Source: Siphonodentalium dalli (Eukaryota > Mollusca > Scaphopoda > Gadilida > Siphonodentaliidae). From it: a stretch of DNA of 64,000 nucleotides. The position numbers and the translations under genes are program-made. Of the stretch, positions 27,801 to 42,800 are shown piece by piece. Where the stretch lies: contig CP136061.1 in assembly GCA_032622095.1 (NCBI GenBank), positions 35,281,797 through 35,345,796 on the forward strand, read 5' to 3'. Below the pieces are notes generated by a model, which was not told the DNA's origin, did not search any database, and worked only from the letters and a program-made list of their open reading frames with translations. Each line of letters opens with the position of its first letter. Position 1 is the stretch's first letter.

Positions 27801-30800
27801 ACAAGCTGAAATCCAACAGATTCTCAAAAATTCAAACAAGGTCACTCCACAATAAAGAATAGATTTTCAGGTTATAAGTGAATAAATACTGTTAAAGATA
27901 GAGTAACTCTTCCCAGGAGCAAGTTAAAAATAGATCAAAACATATCGTTTAAAAAAAATTTGTATTGGCAACTTTTCTTTAAAAACAATTGCCACAATAT
28001 GAAAAAGACATCGAAACTTTTCCAATGAATACAAAACTGAATGATATTCACATATTGAAAAAAAAGACTGATATTTTGTGACCCTAGTAATCATCAGATC
28101 TGGATGAAAGTATTATTTAGCCAAAAATACACTTTGAATCACCATTATTGGATCAGGATTATTATTTTACAGGAACGGTCCTTGATTTATATTGTGTTTG
28201 TAACAAGCTGAGAACAGAGACTCTATATTTAACCAATGACATAAAGTAATCAAGAAAGATCTCTTCAATTGTGGTAGCATTTGATATTCAGAATTTAATT
28301 CATACTCAATAGTAATCACAAATTAGTTGAAGGAGATATTAATCACATTTCAATGTAGATCTTCAGATTTTGGTTTGACTCACCCCAACTTTGTCCTCGA
28401 GAGTAGCGACATGTGTCTTCAGATTGGAGCATAAAGCCTCCAGACTGCTTCGAACCTGAAATTATTTAATTCATGGGATACTTAATTGCGATCAATAGAT
28501 GATGCCAGACACACTTCAAAGAAAAAAAAGGCCGTCCGGCCAGTGTCCCCCGAAAAAGTGGCTTCATTGGGGGCATCAGCTTTTCTGAAAAATAAAACAA
28601 GGACCCTAAATCCGAAGCAACCAGACAAAAATGGGTGGATCCTACCCATATACCCATATTCGATCTTGACCTGTATTAAAAGGGCCATAACTCTCACAAA
28701 AATGGGCAGAGCAAACCCATATTCGAACCTGACCTGTATTTTGGGCTGATAAACTATCATACTAAATTTGAATCAGATATGATCACACAAACTAAAGTTA
28801 TCATCTGGAAACCAGAAATTGACAGGATTCGAGTCGAATAAGGGCCATAACTCTAGCAAAAATGGGCGGATTGTACCCATATTCGAACTTGATCTGTATT
28901 TCAAGCTGATAAACGCACATTCCAAATTTGGTTCAGATATGATCACACAAACTGAAGTTATCATCCGGAAACCAGAAATTGACAGGATTCTAAGTCGAAT
29001 AAAAGGTCGATAGACCTCATGTCCGCCTCTAAGCGTCGGCTTGATACGACCGTTGTTTGCGCATAAAAACCTGTCTTTAGTGCTAGTAAACCTACATACC
29101 AAATTTAATTTCATTCAGTACACATTTACTAAAGTTATCATCCGGAAACCTCAAATTGGCAAAAATTCTAAGTAAAAAAGGGACATAACTCTGGTGAAAA
29201 TTGGCCGAATTCGAAATTGACCTGTGTTTTGCTGGGAGAAAGACACATACCAAATTTGGTTTAAATCTGATTAACTCTACTAAAGTTATCATCCGGACAC
29301 CAACTTTTGGGGTTTTATATGTCGGGTCGGCGAACAAAAAAAAAGCCATAACTCTCGCAAAAATTATCGGATTAAACCGAAATTCGAACTTGAACTGTAT
29401 TTTGATATAAGTAATCCGGGTTTTTCATATAAACAATCCAAAATCAAGTTATCACCCGGAAACCAAAAAACAGAAGAAAAAACCTGAATTTTCTATGTCG
29501 AAAAAGGGGCATAACTCTACCAAAAATGGTCGGGCAAAACCCAAGTTCGAACTTGACCTGTGTTTTGCTGGGAGAAAGTAATATTCCAAATTTGGTTTGA
29601 ATCCGATTAACTCTACTAAAGTTATCATCCGGAAACCAACTTTCAGGGGTTTTCTAAGTAAAAAAAGGGCATAACTCTGGTGAAAATTGGCAGACGGAAC
29701 CAGAATTCGAACTTGACCTGTCTTTTCTGCTGGTAAACCCACATACCAAATTTAATTTAATTTGGTTCACTCTAACTAAAGTTATCATCCGGAAACCTCA
29801 GACGCACAGACGTACGTGCTGATTATAATAGTCTTCAGAACCCGTTGGGTCAGCAGACAAAAAGGGCCACAACTCGCAAAAATTGGCGGAGCAAACCCAT
29901 ATTCGAACTTGACCTGTGTTTTGGTCTGATAAACTCACCTATGAAATTTGCTTTTGATCTAATAACCAAAACTAAAGTTATCATCCGGAAACCATTTCCG
30001 GACGGACGGATGGACGGTACAACGGACAGACGAACACCGAATTTTTTTTTCGGGGGACAAAAACAGAGGATGTATTCACCCATCCAAGTTAAACATAATT
30101 GCATACCCATTGATGAGGGGTTCCTTGATTCCCACTGATTCTAATGAAGCTAATAAGTTTAACATACAGCCTGAGATAGATAGATTTATCCGAACAAAAA
30201 CTCAAGGTTATAATAAACCAAATACAAAATAGTAGAGTGATTTCCCCTGGCACCCCCAAACGAGGATGCGCATAATAAAAATCATGGCAGCTGAATGGTC
30301 AATGATACATGGATGAAAAGTGCACGAAAAAATGCACAAATGTGTTTCCCGGTGAGAAACATCAAATATAGCCACATGGTCAAATTGACAAATAATTTAT
30401 GGAAGGGGTTGGTGTTTTGTTCGATGTCATTTTTTTCTCCATTTTGTGGGTAGTGAGAAGTTTCTCAAAACTGCAGTGTGATGCAATATGTTGACAAGTA
30501 CTTTTGGACACATTTAAAAGGACGTTCTATAATTTTTGATACTCATGCAGGGTCAACCCTTTCCTGCGAATACAGATCAGCGGGGTTTGTTAACACTGAG
30601 GCCTATGCAAATAATTTAGTGTATTGTAACCTCAAAGGAGCAGTATGCCTTAGATGAACAATAAATAATATAAAATTCTCAGATCACATTATATACAACA
30701 TATTCTATATTTATATCATTTGAAAGAAGAAGCTCCAAAACATTGTATTATCAACTTTATCCGGTCAAATAAACTGGGAACACATTATTTTTTGTCGAGG

Positions 30801-33800
30801 AACCGACCTGCGTTCTGAGAGGTTCTGAGTACTGTCAGTCTATTATTCTCATTGGAAGAAGAATATCTCTATCTCCTAGTTTTTAATTGTGATGTAATTG
30901 GGGTAAATAAACGGGGAAGTCTTGAAGGTGAATCTGAGAATCTCTATCACTTGGTGGACACACTGAGGCCAAGCTGTTCAGTATCCTGGTGAAATATAAA
31001 TGTTTTGGTTTTATTTCATGCCAACAATAGTCAATAACACTGACTCTGTATAGAAATAATCAGGGACTCAAACATTAAGTGGGCCTTTAATAACACTGAC
31101 TCTGTATAGAAATAATCAGGGACTCAAACATTAAGTGGGCCTTTATTAGCTGTTGAACTTAGCTGAATATTCCAAAAATGAACCACTGGAGCATATCTCT
31201 ACCTTTTGTATGCTAACAGTTTCAGAACATTACTAAAAATGGAGAATTTACCACTCAAAAGTATTGAAATGGTGTAACACAACCAATCATGCATCATGTT
31301 GAGATATAATTTCAATTAAAGCACAGGAAGGGAACAGAATATTAGTAACATTATAAGTTTTCACCTTCTGGGAATCGATGAGATCTTTTTGAAGCATTTC
31401 CACCTTCTCTTTCTCATGTTTAAATTCCGTCTCCAGCTTAGCGTTCTCCACATTCCTCTGGTTTGAAGATTCTTCAAACTCATCCTTTAATCCAGAAAAT
31501 ATGTAAATATGAGTACTGATAGAATTAATATTTTAAAATTAAAAGTGCTATTCATGTCTGAAAGAGGCAAACTTGAGGTTTATTTTGGGATTTAGCAAAA
31601 TCTTAAAAGAAAAAGATATTACATGTAGTTCCATATATGCTAAATATTTATTCTAAAAGACGAAACACAGAATATTATTTCACACAAATTATGATGAAAA
31701 TTGCCATCAAGAAGATACAACAATATTTACCAATCCTTCGCTTTGATCAAAGTTTGATGCTATGTAAGAAATTATACAATATATGAATAGAATTATGGTT
31801 TGCTGAGGATCAGATCAAAGTCATGAAGCACATAATATAATGTCATCTCTTCTATTTCCTACATTAATAAAGATTAGTATAAAACTAAACAGACAACAAG
31901 AAGACAGCAACCAGGATCAAGAAGGAAAATCCTATACCGTCTGTAGTTTATACCAAGTACTACTCCTCTACAGAATTCAGTTGTGATCATTTGCAAACAC
32001 TCATCGGTTTAATCAAGACTATCCATGTGAAAACAGTGTGGAATCATCATCACTGTCGGATACCCGTTTAGGTTCGGACATTCCAAGATGGCGGCGCCCA
32101 CTAAAGCAGATATACGGTAAGTGTATATATTGTCTCCAAGCAGCAATCAACGACATCTTTCAGTGATACACCTTGAAACAGTTATGTAGGAATTTGTATG
32201 CCCAACACATATGTAACACACCTTTCGCATGACAGGCATGTGAATTGTTGTATTTGGCATGTCAAGTCGTCATAATTTTTCGAAATTTTATCGAGACGGC
32301 GAAATGTTCGCTTTTTCGTATTTTTCTGGCCCTGGGCTCATGCATCCGCAAATTTATGTATTGTTGTGGGTAGATTAGGTCACCACACATCTTTGGAATG
32401 CAAAACCGGCGATATTTTTATTGTCTAACTTCGAAAAACGACCTTTGAAAATTACAAAATGTTCAGGTTCGGATTCGCAACATTCGCGATTATTTTGTTC
32501 AGGTTCAGACACAATTTTCGTTCAGGTTCGGACAAATTTGGTTCAGGTTCGAACAATTTTAGTTCAGGTTCGGACGCATCAAAACCTTACCTATAAATGA
32601 CATGCCGAGGTGCAGTCGCGATCTTATTGGGCGTGTTATTAACGAACATGCATTGTTAATTTGTTATATCTAAATATGTCAGCTGAAATTTCCAAATATA
32701 GGTGGTAAATTCTCTGAATTAATGGGATAAAAGCCACAGTTGAATATTCTCGAGCAATGTCTACTATAAACCAGCTAGTGGGAATTATTACATTTTACAT
32801 TTGAGCAACAGTGGTATTATTACTTATCTTCTGAAATATCGGGGATACATGGATATTTAATACCTAGTTCTCAAAAAGAGACACCCGGGTATTAAATCTC
32901 CCAGTATCCCACGATGTTGGTGGAGCTAACGATTTTGTCCCACATCAATATCTACCATGTGGTGTGCTTTTTATAGGTTATCAGATAAATTTACACCAAT
33001 CAGCACCAATAAGAATAATTCAGTAGCAGACCTATCGATCCTGTTTTAGGTGACGTCAATTAAGCTCAGCGCGCTAGAACAATGTCACGATTGGTGAAAC
33101 TGCTAGTTCAAGGGTAATTCATAACCACGATGTTTCACGTGCTTTTATACGCCCACTGTCAAGAGTTACGGGGACATGGTGCATGATTTAAACGTGACGT
33201 TGTTGTCAATCAGATTGTTAGTTAAACCCGGGTGTGGGGACAAGCGTTGTTTGTTATATGTTTCCCTATGAAATAGCTGTAATTTTAAATGACATACGAT
33301 GCGCTCTCTTTCGTCAGGACTTGACATGGATAATAATTTTCAAACGTTATCTCACTGTAGATACTTCTGTTTTAAAAAGGGTACACAATTATTGACGCGT
33401 GTATTATCAATGGAACTACGCGAAATTCCGCGGAAGACTGAAAATAGTTTATTACTGCGATAAGTTCTAAAGAAAAACAAATGATCCCGTTTTATTACGT
33501 ATTCAGTCATTTGTTAATTGGGTTTCTGTGTGTAATATTTAACCATTGCAATTGGGTAGGCACTATTCTCTTAAGCGCATGAAGGAAATGTTAGAGATGC
33601 TTAATTTGCCAATGGAACAGCTGATATTGTTGGCATAAGTTTCGCTACTTCAGCGTCTAAATTCTTGTTTCGATAAACAAATACTTGTAGTTTACCATAA
33701 GCATAACATAAAGATAACACATATTGTTTCTCGAATAATATATTCCTGAAATATCGCCGCTCGTGAAGATTCGCATATTGCAGGTATTATTCGGCAAACC

Positions 33801-36800
33801 ATAGGTATTCTCTATGTTCGCATAGTGCTGAATAGAACATAACATGTTCGGGCTCTAATTAATAGTCCTGCCTAATAGTCGTGTGACAAATAGTTAACTT
33901 GTAACTGGATTCAACATTTAGAAATGAGGCAAAACACATAAGGCTTATATTGAAAAGAATATGTTTCGTGTGAATACCCAAATATATCATCCAATTATTG
34001 ATACAAAACATGGTATATATTGTCTATCTATCAACAAGTATTTATGGGCAAATTGTGGGAACAGCTATATAATCACATTCACTGTATAGGCAGTCTAATA
34101 AAATAGAGTTACTGTTCGTGGCTCGTTTCTGCGCTTTATGTCTAGGAATATATTGTTAATAGAGACTGGGGGTAAATACATCATTACACGGCTTGTTGAT
34201 GGGGGTTCGCCTCGGGGGATACGAGCCTCTACCGGGGCATACCTCACAGTATCCCCCTCAAAAAGCCGTGTAACTTATATTATGGACAGTTATCTCCTCA
34301 TCTACGTGCGGCGACCCTTGTGGCATCGTATGTGGATGTGGAGGGGAATCACGTGATCGCATACATCTCACACGCATAAAATAAGAATGTCCGTCCCAAA
34401 TTTTCACGAGTGGGCTAAAACCATGCCTCGTGTTCCCCATTTATCGTTTCTTTTACGAATGGAAGATAACCAAATGCACAAAAACGCAAGAAGAACGCGA
34501 CTGCATGTACCTCGGCGTGTCATTTTTATGCGAAGTTTTTGATGCGTCCGAACCTGAACCAAATTTGTCCGAACCTGAACGAAAATTGTGTCTGAACCTG
34601 AACAAAATCATCGCGAATGTTGCGAATCTGAACCTGAACATTTTGAAATTTTCAAAGGTCGTTTTTCGGAGTTAGACAATAAAAATATCGCCGGTTTTGC
34701 ATTCCGAAGAGGCGTGGTGACCTAATCTATCCACAACAATACATAAATTTGCGGATGCATGAGCCCAGGGCCAGAAAAAGCGAACATTTCGCCGCCTCGA
34801 TAAAATTTCGAAAAATTATGACGACTTGACACGCCAAATACAACAAATCACATGCCTGTTATGCGAAAGGCATGTTACATATGTGTTGGGCATACAAATT
34901 CCTACAAAACTGTTTCAAGGTGTATCACCGAAAGATGTCGTTGATTGCTGCTTGGAGACAATATATACACGTACCGTTTATCTGATTTAGTGGGCGCCGC
35001 CATCTTGGAATGTCCGAACCTAAACGGGTATCCGACAGTGATCATGTGCAAGTTCAGAAACGCAAAATTGTGTGCAGCAGAATAATTAGATACGAAGTGC
35101 AAGTGATAAACAGGAAATGTGTATGTTCAGAAAGCAAATAAGATATGAAGTACTTAAAGGCTCGGGCGGCGTACGTTGCAGAAATATTCATATTTGTTCA
35201 AATCGCTATCAACAGAATGAATATTAAAATATATATAGTTTTGTTCATATGCCAAACATAATCAGCGCATAAATAGCATATTGTCGTCAAGACGTACGAT
35301 GGTGTACGTAAACAAGAGCCTGCTCGTGTTACAGAAGTTTTGCTTCTGTTTACATAACACAGTGCAATTCTATTGGTTAATCACACACAAATGATATAAA
35401 TGCTCTTTATTATTTCCATATCAGGAAAACAGTAACAAATAACGCTCTTTATGTTTACCATATCCGGATCTAAACAAAAGCCAGGTAACGTAACGTTTTT
35501 TGCTTTTGTTTACATAACAAAGGAAACAAAATTGACAATAGCATACTGTTTATGGCATATTTCTGATTGGTATAAGAACAAATTAAAGTCTGTCTATATT
35601 TTACTATTCTTTCTGTTTATGGCGGTTTTTGACAAAGGTGAATATTTTAACAGCATACCCACCGCCACCCGTATCTTTAAATTGGAGATTGAAAACTTAG
35701 TTGTCTTAGTTGTCGCACGCTTGTATTCGAATGTGTGTTGATTTTCATGTCATTTGCATGTGATCTTAGTTTCTCCACCGCAATACGGTCCATTTGACTT
35801 TATTGGTAGTAAGTTTGCCTCTTTCTCATCAATTTTAAATATCCACTTCCATGTGATCTTAACTATTTCCATTTCATATGGCTCAGTATTTTAATACTTG
35901 CACGCAAATTGTTTGTGACCACTTCCAAACTGTTTGGGAGAAATACCAATAATATTAACCCTATGTGCTGTAGTTCATGCACCCGCGTATATAATGACAA
36001 TTTGTAAGTATTTAAGCGAGGACGGATGTTTCTCTGTGACGAGGGAAGAAATACCAATGATATATGTGCTGTAGTTCATGCACCCACGTATATAATGACA
36101 ATGTTTAAGTATTTAAGCAAGGCCGGATGTATACAATTCTCACATCTGCAAACTGTTTCCTAAATTTAAGAAAAAACTGTTAACACTTATATGCAGATGG
36201 TTTTATATGTTATGTATATGTTTTATATTACTTGTGTGTACATATTTTATTGCACATGTTGTGCCAGTATTAACTTTGTAAACCGTGAGCACACCTGTGG
36301 TTTTTACGGTATATAAAATAAATTATTATTATTTAAATTTATTTAAAACAGGTAAATACATTTTTCAATCCTTCCTTGATGAAAACAGTAACACATGTTT
36401 CAAAGAAAGACACCATCACAGATTGTTCACAACTAGTGCATTAACACTGATTCAGGTGCTACAGCGATCTCAGTATGAGATAAATATACAAGGACAAAAT
36501 GGCTCGCAAACTTCATTTATTTGCCATAAAAACTTGTAAATTATAACAATATCATCTAGGTGCAAAGAGATACAGGTGAAATTTAGATATCAAAAGCATA
36601 AAATGTGAGTTGCGACACAAAATGCACTCCATGATGTTATACTTACGGGATGTCTGCCCGACTATAAAAATAATATGAAATCTTGATAACATGTTTTCCT
36701 TATTAAAATAACAACATTCAATAAAATAAAAATCACAACTTATTCACTGGTTTTTAAAGCCAAAGAAAAAACTCTTGATTGATGTTAACAAATGTTTTTG

Positions 36801-39800
36801 AACAAAAGTGGAAGGTACATTGAAATTTTTAGCAGGTAACATAACTTTAATCACTTGTAATATGTAATATTACAATAAAAATTTACTTAGTTCACTATGC
36901 AATATTCAATATCTTCATTCGTGTGTATGTGAAATATTTTCCTAAATAACAACAAATGCAAAGCCAAGCATGGCATATGCCCCCGGCGCTCAGTTTAGAG
37001 AGTGGGCAATACTAAATATTTGTATGGATAGAAAATTTAGTTATTAGCTAAATCCAAGAAGGTCCGTCACTATGAGGAAATCAATGGATAAAACCCCATG
37101 TATCCTTTCTCTCATATTGACCTATCACTGCTCGAAGAAAAAAATCTAACTGCTGATACTTGAGTTACAAAGCTAAATGAGAAGCGAGTATGGAGAATCT
37201 TGCTAGTAAATATGTCTGTATAGAGTACAAAGCTCCGTGGTCCAGTGGTTAGCCCATCGAACTTGCCTTCGCTGTCAACACAGCAAGGCGAATGTGAATT
37301 TCACACAGCATGGATTGGCCGAAATTTATCGACATGCAATTGTCGGAGTGTAAGCTGTTCATATTTCATGCCAAGTTGTGACCCTTGAGCAAGGTCCCTT
37401 TAACTGTGTCTGTTTCGCACCACCTATGTGTTGAAAAAAATACCTGATTATGAGCAGTGACAGATATTGTCAGTATGCCAGCAACATTGTGGCTGTACCT
37501 CCCCTATCCCCAGGGAACTGTAGATGGTTACTGAATGTTCAGGCTCATCAGGGTAATAATTGTCCCACGCATTGGAAAGGGATACCTGTGTAATGCGTGT
37601 AATAAATGGATATATTATTATTATTATTAGAGTAAAGCTGTAGGATGTGGGTATCCCAAGCTGTACTATCACCATGACAAAGGATAACAAAATCCAATAA
37701 ATAACAACCAAGTTACAAGGTGATATGTTCTTATGGATGGCCAGACAGACAGACAGTGGACTGATAGACGGAGTCCTCAACTATATCTCCCGAACCACCA
37801 TCGGGAATCGGGAACATAATAACTCCTGTAAGTATATTGCCCGCCACACAATATGATAAAATAGAATGGAATTATATCATATAGTTTAGTGGTGAAGATA
37901 TCTTGGTTGTATAATGTATCTTACCCTGGCTTTTGAGAATGTTTCTACATTATGAGTTGCCTGCGTAAGCTGCTGAGCGTTCATCATGGAGCTATGCTCC
38001 GCCCTCTTCAGCTTCTCCTCGAGATCAATGATTCTGTTTTGGTATTCGATCGCTTTCTCCTGTGCCGTCTGGTATCGAGCCTGAACTTTCTCAACATCGA
38101 TACTGAGGTGTCCCTTCTCCTGTTCCAGTTGTTCCTTGCCCTGAATATTACATATACATTTAACAAAGAGACATAACTCTTCAATGGACTTCAATTTAAT
38201 ATTTTCTATTATTTATTAACTTTTGACAAAGTTATCACAAATCGTAAGGAGATACTGTCTTGAGCAATAGAAGAGAAGGAAAAACAGTACTTTCCAACAT
38301 AATATATTACTACCGCTTAGCAAGAGTAACATTACATGAAGGACAATAAAACTTAACCCTTTCATGAGGTTCATGACAGATACTGCGCTGGTGCAGCATT
38401 AAAGATCCTGTGTCTGTGCATTCTTTTATATATGCGTGTCTCCCATGGGAGCCTTGCATATATAAGAGAATGCACTGGCTTAAAAGGTGAAGGTAAATAT
38501 TGTTAGGCCAATGCATTCTCTTATATATGCGAGGCTCCATATGGGAGAATTGCATATATAAAAGAATGCATTGGCACAAAATTTCAGAAAGCTCCAGTCA
38601 TTAAATGGTTAATTTGCAGTCAATTATTGTAACATGGTAGTGCATTGGATTTCTATTAAACTTATTTAATTAAAATATTTTTCACTTAACCCTTCCAAGA
38701 CTGGAGCTTCATGAATTTTTAAAAACCCTCGCATATATAAGAAAATGCACTGGCACATCATCTTTAATGCTGCACCAGCGCACCTCCCATCATGAAAGGG
38801 TTAAACCATTAATAACTGGAGTGATTTATGAGTTGTAACATGGTTCCATGGGGTTCACTCATTTAGATTCAAGTTGAAAGCTCTCTCTGCTGACATAGTG
38901 TTCATATCTTTGAAATGTGTAGTTATGGACAGTATGTGTGAATTATAAGAACATAAAGATTTTTATAAAGATATCCATGTAATTTATGATAAGGTATCTT
39001 GAAAATCATCTCTCATATTGCTCATGCATTATCACCTACTCCTGACTCACCTTTTGTGTAACCTCTAATTGTGCCTCAGTAATTGAGAGTTTCTTCGACA
39101 GATCAGCGAAATCATTATTCAGTCTGCGTAGATCTTGTTCGATGCTGCTTCGTCGATTATCTGCCCCTCGTAACTCTTCTTTTAGTCTAGTTATCGTTTC
39201 ATTCATATTACTGATCTTATCTTCTAAGACTGCAACTGTCTGAAAAATTAATAAAAACTTCTTTTATCATTAAAGATTATAAAGAAACAATGATATGCAA
39301 ACTAATTATTGATAGTGGTCACCTTCTGGATAGAGAAATGTTACAAGTTAAAAGTAGATTGAATCAATATACTGGAACAATCCACATAAATTACCTAAGG
39401 ACTGTATGGCAGCAATATAATTACCGAAATCCATTTTTCCACCACGATTTGAGGCGACAATCTGTGATTGGAGGCGAAACCCGTTCCCGTTGCTTCGCCA
39501 TGACAAACAGTATAGTTATGTGCGTTGAATATTAATCCTCTCCACTCAAAACACATAGCAGCAAATCCGATGTCGCAAATTTGCTGCATTGCTGCCGATC
39601 GTACATTGAGCGAAATGAGGTTTCATCATTGTTGTATTGTGTATTTTTAAGAATAAAGGCCATTCATGGTCAACTATAGCTATTTCAGGAATTGAACACT
39701 GAATTGAATGGCTATTTGTCATATTCAAGGCTATTCCAGGCACTCAATGTCCTGCAGGCCATACCTTATCATGATCAGTTTTGAGTCCGTTAAGAATGGT

Positions 39801-42800
39801 TGAGAAGTTCTCGTGAACATCTGGTCCCTGGCTCTGTAGTGCATTCTGAGCTGCTTCAAGCTGTTGTTGTAATGATAAATTTCTGTGCTGCTCTGAGGTC
39901 AGCCTGAAAACATTGCACACTCAAATTAACGAGAAACTCCTGAAAACATCGCAATCAAATTAACGAGAAATGCCAGAGTCAATTGAGTTGATTGAAATTC
40001 TTAAGTTAATATGTTTTAAACAAAACATAAAAGTAGTTGTATTTTTTTTTTATCACAATTTCATGTTACCTTCATGGATACAAATTAAGAAGCTGCTCCC
40101 AATCTAAATGGTTAATCCTTTCATGAGGTTCATGACGGGAGCTGTGCTAGTGCAGCATTAAAGACCCTGTGCCAATGCATTCTGTTATATATTCGAGTCT
40201 CCCATAGGGAGCCTCACATATATAAGAGAATCCACTGGCTTACAAATATTGTTAGGCCAATGCATTCTCTTATATATGCGATGCTCCCTATGGCAGACTT
40301 GCATATATAAGCAAATGCATTGGCACATGGTTTTCGCAAAATTTTGGGAAGAGTTAATTTTTTTTTTGATTTTTTTTTTTTTGGGGTTGAATTTTTTATC
40401 TGTATGCTTAAGCATGCTATAGCGAATTTAAAAACAAACTGGATAAAACCTTAGGGGCATGTTATAACTCAAAACTATCACCAAGTATTCATAGTACATG
40501 TAATAATTTTGATGCCCATGAAAAACGTAAGATTCCCTGGCACTAAACCTACAAAATAAGTCTGTTAAAGAATATAAGAAAAAGTTGTAAAAAATAATAA
40601 CAAATGATGAAAAATTGTTAGGCCAATGCATTCTCATATATATGCGAGGTGACCTATGGTCGACTCGCATATATAAGAGAATGCATTGGCACAGGGTATA
40701 TGGGTTGATACAAAAATCGGACCTGGCACTGAAAGGGTTAACTGAAGCATCATTAGGTTATAAAGTCTACATCTGGAGATGTCAAATTGAAGCAACTGAT
40801 TTTCCACCTTTCATTGTTGTGAACATCAAAATTGTCTGATAAATATTATGCGATATTTAATATGTTGAAAATATATTAGTTAATCTGACCATAAATAAAC
40901 TAGACAAAAGTGACGTCTTAAATGATTTTTATCCAAATTGGAGATAATTTTATTTACATACTTCTCATTGACAGCAGAAATTTTATCTTGCAACTTTGCA
41001 TTGTGCTCCTGAAAAAAAAACCATAAATAATTTATATTTAACTTATCTACAACATCAAATACATCCAAGTCTTGTAGCGACACAGTATCTAATCCAAACC
41101 ATTTGATAACTGGATTGATGGCTAGTTAGGTCTATTAAACCCAACTATTTGATAACTGGACACTCATTGATGGCTAGTTAGGTCTATTAAACCCAATCAT
41201 TTGATAACTGGACACTCATTGATGGCTAGTTAGATCTATTGTATTAATAACTTGGTTAAAATATCATCACCACCTATATTTTTAACAACATAAAAAAATA
41301 ATTAAAACTGGAAGCAATATTTAAAATTTCCAGGATTCCAGGCCAGCTTACAAACCCAGCATTCTAACACATGAACTAATGAGAATCCATTGGGTATTTT
41401 TCTGCTTTAATCAGTATTGCATACTAAACTAGAATGCACTCACTGGAGCTGCCTATACTTGCGCCCATCACACATTTGGCATGTTGTGTGGTGTCTTGCC
41501 AACAACAGTTTGAACCACGGGTGCTGGCCCCTCGTTTGAGAGATCGATAACAAAAATCTAGATATCAAATCTCTGTTCATCCATCGCTGAAATAGTTGTA
41601 TGTACGGACAGAATATCTCTGTTATCTCAAGTTGATCTATTACACTGATGATAGTCTTAGTAATACGTACGAGTTGTTTGACATATTAATATAACAATGT
41701 AGTCATCGTTCATATGAAGGGTGTGAGGACGATTGATTGCCGATGATGCTATATTATATACCAATTGGGTTAACTTACTAGTTTGACTAGAATGATATCA
41801 AGTGTGTATGCCAGTGGCAAAAACCATCAAAGTAAATTATAAAATACCGACACAATTAAATAAAAGAAACGCGATCATTGGTTAGTCTTTGATTAACAAT
41901 GTGTCAATGTGAACATGCCCTTAGCGACTGATCTACATACTTCGGGAACATTTCAAAATGTCTATTGCGTTGAGAATGAGAAAGCTTGTTTTCCCAGTTA
42001 ATTAATACGGCATTTTAATAATCCATATTTCCCCATTCACATTTTCAGTGCAATTGTTTTTCAATTGAACCACGCGCTCGACTGTTTGGCCGGACATGAT
42101 TTATATGCACCAGGATCTTTCGAAAATGTTTTGAACTTTCCAGAAATATGTTCGCACCTCACAGTCACTGAGAAAAAAACGATTCCGCACGCATCTTTTA
42201 GACTTGATCTCAACTCATTTCCTCGAGTTTCAAGTTACATAAAATATGCTTCTAATGGGCATGTACTGTTTCCCACGTTTGTTTTACATTCAGTATATAT
42301 ATTTATAATAATAAAACACGAAGTTGTTGGCAGATGGAATGGTTTAGCCTATCCGTGTAATACGAGTCTCAGCTGTCTGGACATCGACGCAATCATGTCT
42401 GGTGTTTTGCGCGCCCATGTAGCTTGTGACGTCATGATGTGCATCATGGCGTCATGATCGGTTTCCAGTAAGAAATAATTCAATATTGTTCATTTATGAA
42501 CGATTTATTACCAAAATAAAACCAGATAACAATGCAAATTAAGTATATATGTGGATTTAAATTACAATTGATGCAACCATTTCATATTAGCGCGTGTTCA
42601 TTTTTTACAGTATGTACTACCGGTATGACGTAACATATTCACGGAAGGAAGGAAGGATAAACAGACATCCGAGCCGAAAACATTACTTGTGTCCAGCATG
42701 GACTGGCGCAAGTAATAAACAGAACAGGTAATACTTATTATATACTGTAAAACCCTTTTAATTTGTGGGGGTCCAAAATCAAAGCCATTCATACTACTTG

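Noticed and set aside
28482-30138. Overlapping ORFs of 85-113 codons on both strands
   Set aside because: They arise from the 165-bp-period interspersed repeat; both strands are open at once and the peptides repeat each other.
37226-37300. tRNA gene
   Set aside because: An A-box-like start is present, but no clean anticodon stem, B box or acceptor pairing. More likely a tRNA-derived SINE.
42065-42457. 130-codon plus-strand ORF, longest in the window
   Set aside because: No recognisable domain, no codon pattern or splice context, opposite strand in an intron of the ANKRD26-like gene. A length near 130 codons is expected by chance in 64 kb searched in six frames.
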